Shown here in pieces: positions 42,725-50,685 of a stretch of DNA of 64,000 nt. Position numbers and translations under genes: made by a program. The stretch covers positions 1 through 64,000 of the forward strand of contig NZ_AYTB01000018.1 of NCBI RefSeq assembly GCF_000505545.1, given 5' to 3'. The notes under the pieces were generated by a model. It saw nothing but the letters and a program-made list of their open reading frames with translations. It made no database searches and had not been told where the DNA came from. The stretch is from Kurthia huakuii LAM0618 (GTDB lineage Bacteria > Bacillota > Bacilli > Bacillales_A > Planococcaceae). Position 1 is the first letter of the stretch; every line of letters starts with the position of its first letter.

Positions 42725-44107
42725 TTAAACTTTAGTATGTATACGATAGCCCAATCTTTTTTCAATATATTTTTTTCGATTTTTCATTTGGTCCATCATC
42801 AAGTTATTCGTGTTGGGCGAAATTTTATTAAACGATTTTTGACAGCGCTCCGCATAGCTAATAAAATTCCCATATTTTTTAACACCTAATTTTATTTCAG
42901 TATTATATTCTTCAGGAAATGCCCCTAAATCTGTAAAGTAGCGATAAATTTTCCTGCGATATGGTAACTTTTTTAAATCTTTCTGCCTTTTTACATAATG
43001 CGCTTTTCGAATTAACTTATATGCATTTCTATAAAATTTATAAGAACTTTTATTTCGCATTCTCACGTTTTGCCCATCAAATGTAAACCCTAAATAATCT
43101 AAATGAAAATGATCTACCTTATCGATATTAATAATTTTTTTTTGTTCATATAGATAGCTTTTTGTTTTCTCTTTTTGTAATTCGATTTTATTCTCCTTAG
43201 ATAGCTTAATAATTTCATTACGCATATGTATAAAATCTGTTAACGTTAAATTCCCTTTAGGTATTACTAAAATAAAATCATCCGAATAACGACGATAAAT
43301 ACCTTGATACTTACTTGCTAATTCTTTCGCTTTTTTATCAAAATCTATAGCATACACATTTGCTAATACGGCACTAATTGCAGATCCCTGTGGAATTCCA
43401 TAATTATTTTTATTCGATTTACAAGGTATTCTTCTACTAAATTTTCGATAGTCACTTAGTTTTTTAAAATACGAATACTGCCTATTATTTTTTAGATCCT
43501 TATCAGTTCCTTTTTCTCGAATTAAAATTTCTTTGTCATAAAATCCATACCTTGTAATTGAATTAAATACATTAAACCAGTCTGCTGGCAACCTGTTCTC
43601 ACCTAATACTACCTTTACACGCTCTTTTAGTAATTTATGATCTAAACTCCCGAAAAAGTTAGTGAAGTCTCCAATTAGAATATAAGCTTCGTTATAACTT
43701 ACTATTTTATTAATAACCTCTGCAGCAGATGTAATGTTAGAAAAATTTTCCTCACTATTTCCTTTATTTCTATATGCTATAGAGCATTCATCAATTTTTT
43801 GCTTCTGCACCCATTCATTATATTTATTGTTTAATTTAATAGAATAATGTTTATAAATAAAATTATCTAAGTGCCCTGCATACATAATTTCACGTTTTTT
43901 CACTTTAACCGGCCTATTATTTTTTTCTATATTTTTCTCTTTTGAAAATTTTTCAAAAATAATTGGAAAATAAATAAATGGTAAAAAGCTATGTTTTGCA
44001 ATCTTATCGGGATTACTAACATAGCTCTTTACCTGTTTATATTCTTTTCTATGATCAAAGTGTATATATCGTTTCTTTTGATAAATTTCATCTTCATTTT
44101 TCACCAT
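42725..44107 (-). CDS. DRT2-like antiviral reverse transcriptase
   Basis: A 460-aa reverse transcriptase of the defence-associated (UG/DRT) kind. Seen (numbering from the longer frame at 44116): RYIHFDHRKEYKQV ... NPDKIAKHSFLPFIYF at the N-terminus, REIMYAGHLDNFIYKHY, catalytic motif A ILIGDFTNFF (Asp150), GIPQGSAISAV (240-250), and the active-site YSDD (277-280) instead of the YADD of retrons. Retron signatures (NAXXH, VTG) and group II intron maturase/endonuclease domains are absent. Inferred: the YIHFD/HSFLPFI opening is as I remember UG2 (DRT2) proteins, which use an upstream RNA; UG28 (DRT9) is an alternative. The start at 44107 has GGGTGG upstream. Confidence 0.7.
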   Translation of the reverse strand: MVKNEDEIYQKKRYIHFDHRKEYKQVKSYVSNPDKIAKHSFLPFIYFPIIFEKFSKEKNIEKNNRPVKVKKREIMYAGHLDNFIYKHYSIKLNNKYNEWVQKQKIDECSIAYRNKGNSEENFSNITSAAEVINKIVSYNEAYILIGDFTNFFGSLDHKLLKERVKVVLGENRLPADWFNVFNSITRYGFYDKEILIREKGTDKDLKNNRQYSYFKKLSDYRKFSRRIPCKSNKNNYGIPQGSAISAVLANVYAIDFDKKAKELASKYQGIYRRYSDDFILVIPKGNLTLTDFIHMRNEIIKLSKENKIELQKEKTKSYLYEQKKIINIDKVDHFHLDYLGFTFDGQNVRMRNKSSYKFYRNAYKLIRKAHYVKRQKDLKKLPYRRKIYRYFTDLGAFPEEYNTEIKLGVKKYGNFISYAERCQKSFNKISPNTNNLMMDQMKNRKKYIEKRLGYRIHTKV

Positions 44108-44116
44108 ATATACCAC

Positions 44117-44518
44117 CCTATTATTTGGATCAGGAAGAACTAAAGCCCTGATTACTTTTCTAAAAAATTAGACGTTCAACCTGGACACTGGGGCTACACC
44201 CTACACCTTTGCCCTCTTTTATTAACTATGTAGTCGATCAGCTTTTATTACATGATAGGATAATTTCTTATCTTGTAATATCTTTTCTTTCATGCAAGTA
44301 TGTTACGATGTAGCTGTATCAATGGCTCTCACTTATCTGGAAGGAGTACTTATGAAGACAACGACTAACTTGACTAACAATTCGCTAGTTAACTTATTAT
44401 TAAGAAGCTGCTTGTTGATAATAAGTTCAGAAACTAACCTCGAATTGCTTGACAGTCTGATACATCATTTACTACTATCAGTTTCATAGTAGGCATTGTA
44501 ATAAGAATTTCTACTACA
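44117..44518 (-). ncRNA. Structured non-coding RNA upstream of the reverse transcriptase
   Basis: Minus-strand leader with at least four hairpins in order: CTACTAT/ATAGTAG (44492-44472); a compound stem CAATTCG/CGAATTG (44447, 44384) enclosing a perfect 10-bp AACTTATTAT/ATAATAAGTT (44427-44391); TATTACA/TGTAATA with inner GATA/TATC (44280-44246); ATCAGG/CCTGAT (44152-44129). It starts just after a near-consensus promoter and runs up to the reverse transcriptase. Known: DRT2 and DRT9 use a non-coding RNA in exactly this position as template or partner. The 3' end is not determined. Confidence 0.6.
44352..44489 (+). CDS. Possible 45-residue ORF antisense to the structured RNA
   Basis: ATG 44352 lies six bases after AAGGAG and opens a Leu-rich, membrane-like 45-residue frame (MKTTTNLTNNSLVNLLLRSC ...). 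It runs opposite the reverse transcriptase and through the long hairpin, and the frame is open from 44259 to 44489. It may be an accident of the palindromic RNA, a small toxin, or, if the RNA is copied to cDNA, a frame present on the copied strand. Confidence 0.3.
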   Translation: MKTTTNLTNNSLVNLLLRSCLLIISSETNLELLDSLIHHLLLSVS

Positions 44519-44524
44519 AGAACT

Positions 44525-44553
44525 ATTATATATAAAGAACTATTTTTTTACAA
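44525..44553 (-). promoter_or_regulatory. Promoter of the RT-associated RNA
   Basis: On the minus strand TTGTAA, 17 bases, TATAAT (perfect -10). Start predicted near 44518, at the first base of the structured region. The IS5-family element ends only about 50 bp upstream, so the promoter survived the insertion. Confidence 0.75.
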
Positions 44554-44671
44554 TATAAAACAATTTAAAAGTTAAATTCGCTTTATATAAAATTAGTTAT
44601 TTTAGGTTCTGTCTAAAAACTATTTCCACCCCATGATACAATGGTGTAAATCAGAAAATGGGGTGGATGAA

Positions 44672-45040
44672 ATGGCGCCAAGTCGTTACGAATTAACAGA
44701 TGAACAGTGGAAACAAATTGAAGGGTTCTTCCCACCGTACACAACCGGTCGTCCTTCGAAACGAAGTAACCGTGAGATGTTCAATGCGATGCTGTGGGTT
44801 GCGCGTAGTGGCGCACCTTGGCGTGATCTGCCAGAACGCTATGGCTTTTGGAAAACGGCATATGCGCGCTTTTGTAAATGGCGCAATGACGGGACACTCA
44901 TTTTGATTTTTCAGGCGCTTCAAATCGAACCTGATTTTGAAAACGTAAGCATCGATTCAACAAGCGTTCGCGCTCACCAACATAGTGCGGGGGCAAAAAA
45001 AACGCCATCGATACCGAAGTTGCCCAACACATCGGTGTAA
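44672..45040 (+). CDS. IS5-family transposase, N-terminal part
   Basis: 122 residues: YELTDEQWKQIEGFFPP ... RSNREMFNAMLWVARSGAPWRDLPERYGFWKTAYARFCKW (DUF4096 region), then SIDSTSVRAHQHSAGAKK with the first catalytic Asp (DST). At A8 (44995-45002) ribosomes can slip back one base to continue into the next frame, giving a DDE transposase of about 257 residues. The ATG 44672 follows GGGGTGG. Confidence 0.88.
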   Translation: MAPSRYELTDEQWKQIEGFFPPYTTGRPSKRSNREMFNAMLWVARSGAPWRDLPERYGFWKTAYARFCKWRNDGTLILIFQALQIEPDFENVSIDSTSVRAHQHSAGAKKTPSIPKLPNTSV

Positions 45041-45444
45041 GTCGTGGCGGAAAAACAACGAAAATCCATGCCATTGTGGATGCGTTAGGCAACCCATTGT
45101 TATTTCAACTAACAGCTGGAAACGTGCATGATAGCCAACCTGCTTGTGATATGTTCGACCAACTTCCAATCGCGGGCAGTAACGTATTAGGTGATAAAGC
45201 GTACGGTACAAAGGCGATTCGCGACAAACTGACAAGTAAAGGCGCACATTATACGATTCCACCACGTACGAACGCCAAAGAACCGTGGTCTGTCGATTGG
45301 TATCTCTACAAAGAGCGTCACGTAGTCGAATGCTTTTTCAATAAAATCAAACACTTTCGCCGAGTGGCAACCCGTTACGACAAATTAGCCACTTCTTTTT
45401 TGGCATTCGTTTATATCGCTGCGATTTTCAAGTTGACGCAATAA
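45001..45444 (+). CDS. IS5-family transposase, C-terminal part (frameshift product)
   Basis: Frame -1 relative to the first part. NAIDTEVAQHIGVSRGGKTTKIHAIVDALGNPL ... VLGDKAYGTKAIRD carries the second Asp (GDKAYG), and KERHVVECFFNKIKHFRRVATRYDKLATSFLAFVYIAAI carries the Glu (VECFFNKIKHFRRVATRYDK, the Y(2)R(3)E(6)K-like signature). It has no good start of its own, consistent with synthesis by programmed -1 frameshifting. Confidence 0.85.
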   Translation, partial: NAIDTEVAQHIGVSRGGKTTKIHAIVDALGNPLLFQLTAGNVHDSQPACDMFDQLPIAGSNVLGDKAYGTKAIRDKLTSKGAHYTIPPRTNAKEPWSVDWYLYKERHVVECFFNKIKHFRRVATRYDKLATSFLAFVYIAAIFKLTQ

Positions 45445-45597
45445 GGTAGAGTTTTTAGACACGTCCTAGTAAAATCGCTCTATAAATTATTAAGAACACA
45501 AAATAAAAGTAAGCCCGAAATATAAAAAAACGCGCACCTTAACGGTACGCACAGCAAATAGCCGATTAGTCGAATGATTTTTGACTAAGTCGGCTAT

Positions 45598-47190
45598 TTA
45601 TTTTCTACAAGTGGCCTGAATATCTTCGGACCATGGTAGATAACGCTCTAAAATTTCTGGTTGCTGCTGAAAAGGCAGGTTCGGTAAATCTGTCATCAAT
45701 TTCACCAAGTATTGATAGAAATCAATGCCATTGGCTTTAGCAGTTTCAGCAAGACTTAAACAAATGGCATTTGAATGAGCGCCTGCTTCACTGACAGAAA
45801 ACAGCCAATTTTTTCGACCAATCACATTTGGACGAATCGCATTTTCTGCAGCGTTATTATCAATGGCTATATAGCCATTATCAAGGAATCGTTTTAATGC
45901 AACTTTACGATTCAATGTGTAGTCAGCAGCTTTAGCAAGTGCATTTTTTCCGAAGAACGGCGAACGATCCACCCATTCAAAAAATTCATCTACAATCGGT
46001 TTGGATTCTTGCTGACGAATTTTCACACGTTCTTCCGGTGAAAGATGCTTGATCTTACGCTCAATATGAAATAACTGATCGCAATATTGCACGCCTTTTC
46101 GACCATTGTTACTATCAGCCTTTAACCAATAGCGGCGGACATGGGCCCAACAGTTAGCGAACTGAACATCAGGCAAATGATTATAAGCTGAATAGCCATC
46201 ACAAATGACGGTGCCCTTGAACCCTTGAATGAAATCTTCTAAGGTCGCACGACCACGAGACAATGCACTCTTAAACAAAATAATCACTGGGCCTTCACTT
46301 TGAACACTGCGAGCTACCCAGTTATAAGCATTTGATTGTGCTGGTCTTCCATCGGAACGCTTAAGAATTTGCGCAAAGGTTTCATCAATATGTAAAACGG
46401 ATTTTGCTATTAAACGCTTTTTCATCAATTCGTACACTGGTTGCAGCCAATCTGTTGCTACACGTATTACCCAATTGGATAAATTTTTATCGTTTGTTAA
46501 TAAGCCATGTCTTGACCATTCATTTACTTGACGGTAAAGTGGCAAATATTGCGCAAACTTATCATAAATAAGCTTTGCCAAAACAGTAGGCCCTGCAATA
46601 CTTCTTTGAATTGCACCTTTTGGTGCTTGGCCGCGTTTAATTTGAGATTTTTTCAAAGAATCATTTTTACATAATCGACACTCATAGACATGCTCAAAGT
46701 ACTGTACACGTTTTAGTGTAGCTGGTATAAATTTTGCTTCTTCTCTAACTAAGACAGAGCTAAATTCGACCATTGGTTCATGACAACAATCGCAAGATGA
46801 ATCATTTGGATGATAATGAACTTCTTCAATTTCTATATGCTCTCCAAATGAATCATTACGTTTTTTATTTGTCTTTTTACGATTAACCGTATAACTAATT
46901 GTTTCGGTGCTTTTTTCTTCTGTCTGCTCAGATTCGTTAAAAGACGGATCATCCTCAAATAAAGAACCTTGCCCATCGGGCACTTGGTACTTTGATTTTT
47001 CTGATTTGGAACCGTATAAAGCTTTTGTTAATTGACGGACTTGTTCAGTCAACGCTTCAATTTGTTTAAACGATTGATCTAATTTCTGTGTTAATTCTTC
47101 ATTCTGTCTGTTCGAGTGCGCTAGTTGAGTTTCTAAAAGTTGTATAATCCGTTCATTGTTCATAGAAGCGTTTTCCAAATCATTCACCAC
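45598..47190 (-). CDS. tnpC: IS66 transposase TnpC
   Basis: A 530-aa DDE transposase. Seen: an N-terminal leucine-zipper-like coiled coil with ALYGSKSEKSKYQ, a zinc-binding region (CDCCHEPM ... YECRLCKND), the IS66 central domain with LHIDETFAQILKRSDG (first Asp), GTVICDGYSAYNHLPDVQFANCWAHVRRYW (second Asp and the CWAHxRR motif) and AIDNNAAENAIRPNVIGRKNWLF (Glu). Full length and apparently intact. Confidence 0.95.
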   Translation of the reverse strand: MVNDLENASMNNERIIQLLETQLAHSNRQNEELTQKLDQSFKQIEALTEQVRQLTKALYGSKSEKSKYQVPDGQGSLFEDDPSFNESEQTEEKSTETISYTVNRKKTNKKRNDSFGEHIEIEEVHYHPNDSSCDCCHEPMVEFSSVLVREEAKFIPATLKRVQYFEHVYECRLCKNDSLKKSQIKRGQAPKGAIQRSIAGPTVLAKLIYDKFAQYLPLYRQVNEWSRHGLLTNDKNLSNWVIRVATDWLQPVYELMKKRLIAKSVLHIDETFAQILKRSDGRPAQSNAYNWVARSVQSEGPVIILFKSALSRGRATLEDFIQGFKGTVICDGYSAYNHLPDVQFANCWAHVRRYWLKADSNNGRKGVQYCDQLFHIERKIKHLSPEERVKIRQQESKPIVDEFFEWVDRSPFFGKNALAKAADYTLNRKVALKRFLDNGYIAIDNNAAENAIRPNVIGRKNWLFSVSEAGAHSNAICLSLAETAKANGIDFYQYLVKLMTDLPNLPFQQQPEILERYLPWSEDIQATCRK

Positions 47191-47238
47191 ATTTCGTTCG
47201 GTATGTTGTGGATAATTATACCATTTTATACAAAGTAA

Positions 47239-47592
47239 TTAAAAGACACCTTTTAAAGATTTTGTAATCGCCTTTGGCTGTTGTATAGATAACCCCTCTA
47301 ATAGCCAGCGCAATTCTTGCTGCGAAAGGTTACGGACTTGTTGCTCATTTTTCGGCCATTGCAGACGACCTTGATCTAACCGCTTGTACAGTAAAGCAAA
47401 ACCATCGCCATCAAAATAAAGACATTTATAGCGATCTTTGCTTGTACCCGAAAATAAAAAAATAGCATCGCTATATGGATCCAATTCGAATGAATCCTGA
47501 ACTAAGGCCGCCAGGCCATCAATTCCTTTCCGCATATCCGTTCTGCCACAGACAATATAAATATTTTTTACCTTTGTGAAATCTGTTTTCAT
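47239..47592 (-). CDS. tnpB: IS66 accessory protein TnpB
   Basis: A 117-aa IS66 Orf2 protein: VKNIYIVCGRTDMRKGIDGLAALVQDSFELDPYSDAIFLFSGTSKDRYKCLYFDGDGFALLYKRLDQGRLQWP is the family signature. Required with TnpA for full transposition in IS66 elements. Its start overlaps the tnpA stop (ATGA). Not related to the RNA-guided TnpB remnants elsewhere in this window. Confidence 0.95.
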   Translation of the reverse strand: MKTDFTKVKNIYIVCGRTDMRKGIDGLAALVQDSFELDPYSDAIFLFSGTSKDRYKCLYFDGDGFALLYKRLDQGRLQWPKNEQQVRNLSQQELRWLLEGLSIQQPKAITKSLKGVF

Positions 47593-47783
47593 TTCAACAC
47601 CAATCCTTTCAATACGGTTTGGACAAGGTGTGCATCTACGCCATTGAAGAAAGAGATTTCAACTGCTGCTGTTTTAATCACACAGGTTGGCTCGATTTTT
47701 TGTTGAGGCGAGGATCCCGGAGGGAGTTCTAAAGGGAGAGGATCTAAATGAACGGGGACGATAATTGGTTTGTTCGTAGACAT
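47589..47783 (-). CDS. tnpA: IS66 accessory protein TnpA (short form)
   Basis: 64 residues. The C-terminal half (CVIKTAAVEISFFNGVDAHLVQTVLKGLV) fits the short IS66 TnpA type of Firmicutes; the N-terminal half is Pro-rich. Overlaps tnpB by four bases, indicating coupled translation. Confidence 0.75.
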   Translation of the reverse strand: MSTNKPIIVPVHLDPLPLELPPGSSPQQKIEPTCVIKTAAVEISFFNGVDAHLVQTVLKGLVLK

Positions 47784-48007
47784 AATAAAAGCACCTCCAT
47801 TGATTGATACATTTATCGTATCGGAGATGCCTACAAGATTATATGCGTTATTTGATTACGGGCTTACAAATAAAACATTATTTTTTTATATTTAGGATGA
47901 ACGAAACTAATAATGGGTACAAATTAAAAAGACTGAATTTTCTTCAGCCTTTTAAAACTTCTTATCCTATATTTTACGTCTAAAATTAGTTAAGTTAAAA
48001 AGCACTC

Positions 48008-48529
48008 TTAATAAAGGTAATCACTTTCTATTAAATCATCTGCACTTTGTGGTTCTTTTTGTATATTTTGTTCAATTATAAATTGATATGCATTAGCTAA
48101 ATAATCTTCTTTCGTAATTCCTTCTTTAGCAAGTTTTTCATATAAAACTTCTATACCACCAAATACATAAGAATCAAAAATTTTCATATTCTCTGCATGT
48201 AACTCATTTAATTCTTGCGAAGAATCATGTTTAAAAGCTCTTTTAGTTCGTTCTTCTAAACTTAAAATATCTTGTTCATGTAATAACATAATCAAGCGAT
48301 AAATAAAAGTTAAGTTTGAACTTTCCTTTAAGACTTGTTCAGCAAAGATGCTTTTCTTTTGATTCTTATAAATTCCACTTTTATCAACCTTACTCCTCCG
48401 ATTATATCTGAAACCAACTACCGCTGCACACATATAAATGTCAATAATTCTTCCAAAAAAACTTTGATTATCAAGTTCTTCTAAAAACGTTGCATGTTTA
48501 CCTTCTATTATTATATTTTTATCAAACAT
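48008..48529 (-). CDS. 173-aa protein of a PT-type restriction module
   Basis: I cannot give it a domain name. It begins FDKNIIIEGKHATFLEEL, is mostly helical with Arg/Lys-rich patches (GFRYNRRSKVDKSGIYKNQKK) and has no signal or membrane segment. It follows the DndD-like ATPase after two bases, so the two are co-translated. Known: a three-gene module (SspFGH) restricts DNA lacking SspBCD-type phosphorothioation; the sizes here would suit it, but I cannot confirm which letter. DndE is unlikely: the sequence does not resemble it. Confidence 0.6.
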   Translation of the reverse strand: MFDKNIIIEGKHATFLEELDNQSFFGRIIDIYMCAAVVGFRYNRRSKVDKSGIYKNQKKSIFAEQVLKESSNLTFIYRLIMLLHEQDILSLEERTKRAFKHDSSQELNELHAENMKIFDSYVFGGIEVLYEKLAKEGITKEDYLANAYQFIIEQNIQKEPQSADDLIESDYLY

Positions 48530-48531
48530 GT

Positions 48532-50508
48532 TTATCTCACCTCTTTAATTAACGTGTGGACTTCTGTTTGCTTATCTAATAAATATTCTTTTCCTATTTT
48601 TGAACTCAATGATTTCTTAGCATAATTCCAGTCTTTTGCCATTACAATTAAAATTAATTGATTGGCAACTTTCGGTAAAATATTAGATATGTTTTCTACA
48701 TGTTTTTCATCTGCATTAGAAAATGGTGCATCTAAGATTAATGGGTATTCTTCTGCATCTTTTTCTATAGAATTAACTAATTTTTCTTTTGCTAAATCAA
48801 CTAATCCAGCAATAAAAGCAAAATTTTTCACAGTTCCTAAACCTTGAGATTCATCTGTTTGAATTTCTATTTTTAAATCTGTTGTAATTAGTTTCACTTC
48901 AAATTTGTCTGTAATTTCTAACCTTCTTGAACCATGGTACATTTGTTGGAAATATTCATTCACCTTATTTTCAAGTTGAATTTTAATAGCTTCTTCCCTG
49001 CTAGTATATTGATTGATAGACCAATTTACAATTTCTTCAGCATACGCTAAATACCTATAAATTTCCTTATTTTTTTCTGAAACGTCTATATTTTTCTCAT
49101 ATTTTTCTTCATTACTTATAATCTCTTTTGTTAGAATACCCAAACGCTGGTTTAGGATACCTAATTGTTGTTCAAAATGAAGAATTTTAGATTCATAAGA
49201 AAGCAACTGCTGTTGATGCTCCCCTATATCATCTTGTTGAATCAATTCATCGTTCAGAATTTGAATTTCATCTTCTAAATCGCCAATAGTATTGTCATAA
49301 CTTACAAGTGATTTATAGGTAGCTTCAAGACCTGTAAAAGATTTTTCCCCTGATTTATAATTATTAACTGCTTCTTTTTTGAAATATTTGATTAATGTAC
49401 CGATGGATTCAGGTGGCAAATATTGCATTTCTTCTAGTAAATAAGCGTAAGCTGCATTTCCTTTTTCAATTTTGGTTCCACAAACGCAAGTGCCACGTTC
49501 AATAATGTCTTCAATCGCATTCACATTCATGTCTCGGATAGCTTTTTGATCCAATTGAGTTTCTTCTAGATTATCTTTAACTCTATTAAATAAAGGCATT
49601 CCAAAATATTGCCAGATGTCTTGTTGAAATAATTTTTGAAAAGCGTTTTCGGCATCATACTTTTTTTCCTTTATACTTTCTAAATTTAAAACAGCTTTTT
49701 CTTTTTGTTCTTGTGAAAAAGCGCTTGCTGCTAAATCTTTCAAAATATTTTGTTTTTCAGCTATTAACTTACGATAATTTTCTAATTCTTCTGTACCGTT
49801 TTGTATTTTTTCTTCTAAGCGCTTTTTTTCTTTTGTATTTTCTGTTAAAATTTCGTATGCTTCGCTAGCCTCTTTTGCTCCTTTTTCGTTTAAGCTAGCA
49901 TATAATTTTCCAATTACGCTTTTTGAACGCCCTATAGTTCCTAAATGCGCCCTTATATTTTCTAATACCGTAAGACCCAAAATACCTTTTACCGAATTTG
50001 CCACATCTGATTTTGTCGCAACAGAGTCAAATCTCTCTGTATCGTACAAAAAGTAAGGCGATAAGTTTTTCGGTAAAATTTCGCTGATCTTATTAGGAAT
50101 TTTATGTGGAACAATTGATTCCGTTTCCCCATTTATATCTTTATAGGTCATCCTCACTTCACTCGTTTTATTAGGTCTCACACCGTTATCATCAAAATAA
50201 TAAGTTAATTTACGATGTATTGTATATTCGACCCCTTGATGCTCTAACTCAATTTCTATTTCGACATTTTCTTCTTCATTGCTTTGTAACATTTCTTCAG
50301 CTACTTTTGAATTTAGCAACGCTTCTTTTCTTCTGAAGTTTGCTTCACCATAAAACACCCAAAGAAATGCTTGCAAAAGCGTTGTCTTACCACTCGTATT
50401 ATCTCCTAAAACTAATGTAATATTTTGATTTTTATGTTGAGCAAATTCTATTATGTTTTCTTTATAAAATTGCCGAAAATTTTTTAGTAACATTTTTTTT
50501 ACAATCAT
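48532..50508 (-). CDS. DndD-like SMC/AAA ATPase
   Basis: A 658-aa Rad50/SMC-type ATPase. Seen: MIVKKMLLKNFRQFYKENIIEF then Walker A GDNTSGKT (35-42), a long coiled coil interrupted by a CVCG cysteine pair (341-344) that may form a zinc hook, and a C-terminal head with QGLGTVKNFAFIAGLVDLA and Walker B YPLILDAPFSNADE. Known: DndD and relatives are ATPases of phosphorothioate systems; the NFRQF/GDNTSGKT opening is typical. It may remodel or scan DNA for missing modification (inferred). Confidence 0.78.
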   Translation of the reverse strand: MIVKKMLLKNFRQFYKENIIEFAQHKNQNITLVLGDNTSGKTTLLQAFLWVFYGEANFRRKEALLNSKVAEEMLQSNEEENVEIEIELEHQGVEYTIHRKLTYYFDDNGVRPNKTSEVRMTYKDINGETESIVPHKIPNKISEILPKNLSPYFLYDTERFDSVATKSDVANSVKGILGLTVLENIRAHLGTIGRSKSVIGKLYASLNEKGAKEASEAYEILTENTKEKKRLEEKIQNGTEELENYRKLIAEKQNILKDLAASAFSQEQKEKAVLNLESIKEKKYDAENAFQKLFQQDIWQYFGMPLFNRVKDNLEETQLDQKAIRDMNVNAIEDIIERGTCVCGTKIEKGNAAYAYLLEEMQYLPPESIGTLIKYFKKEAVNNYKSGEKSFTGLEATYKSLVSYDNTIGDLEDEIQILNDELIQQDDIGEHQQQLLSYESKILHFEQQLGILNQRLGILTKEIISNEEKYEKNIDVSEKNKEIYRYLAYAEEIVNWSINQYTSREEAIKIQLENKVNEYFQQMYHGSRRLEITDKFEVKLITTDLKIEIQTDESQGLGTVKNFAFIAGLVDLAKEKLVNSIEKDAEEYPLILDAPFSNADEKHVENISNILPKVANQLILIVMAKDWNYAKKSLSSKIGKEYLLDKQTEVHTLIKEVR

Positions 50509-50520
50509 AAGCTGCCTCCT

Positions 50521-50685
50521 CTAATAATTTCTTTTGGATTCTTCTACTATAATAGTCTTAATTTCAGATATCATAGTGGCTTCATTTTTCTCTTTCGTTT
50601 TCAAATTTTGTTTTTCTAATTTCAAAATTCTTATCTTCATTTTTTCAAGTTTTTCATTATCAATTTCAATTTTGTATTCCATCAT
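50521..50685 (-). CDS. 54-aa charged coiled-coil-like protein
   Basis: Overlaps the end of the helicase gene by 20 bases and ends 12 bases before the DndD-like start. MMEYKIEIDNEKLEKMKIRI then LKLEKQNLKTKEKN: a Lys/Glu/Leu-rich helix with heptad spacing. GAAAGGAGA lies at the right distance upstream. Its position inside a tight operon makes it a real gene candidate; it could bridge the helicase and the SMC-like ATPase. No family is recognised. Confidence 0.6.
   Translation of the reverse strand: MMEYKIEIDNEKLEKMKIRILKLEKQNLKTKEKNEATMISEIKTIIVEESKRNY

Larger units (their letters stand above)
44605..45466 (+). mobile_element. IS5-family (IS427-like) insertion sequence, complete
   Basis: 862 bp. 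Ends GGTTCTGTCTAAAAACT (left) and the inverse of AGTTTTTAGACACGTCC (right) share TGTCTAAAAACT. A TA target duplication is present on both sides (44603-44604, 45467-45468). It encodes a transposase split over two frames joined at an A8 run. Confidence 0.9.
45509..47867 (-). mobile_element. IS66-family insertion sequence, complete
   Basis: 2359 bp. Terminal repeats GTAAGCCCG-A-AA at the left and the inverse of GTAAGCCCGTAAT at the right. Both ends are flanked by the same 8 bases AAATAAAA (45501-45508 and 47868-47875), a perfect target duplication of the length typical for IS66. Encodes TnpA, TnpB and TnpC. Confidence 0.95.

Noticed and set aside
42725-44518. Retron (msr-msd) interpretation of the RT and its leader
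   Set aside because: The protein is longer than retron RTs, lacks the NAXXH and VTG motifs, and the leader does not show the inverted a1/a2 ends of msr-msd that I could identify.
42725-44518. Group II intron
   Set aside because: No maturase or endonuclease domain and no domain V/VI-like hairpin (AGC...GTT with bulged A) downstream of the RT gene.
48008-48529. DndE identity for the 173-aa protein
   Set aside because: It is longer, and the expected basic helical DndE opening is not seen.
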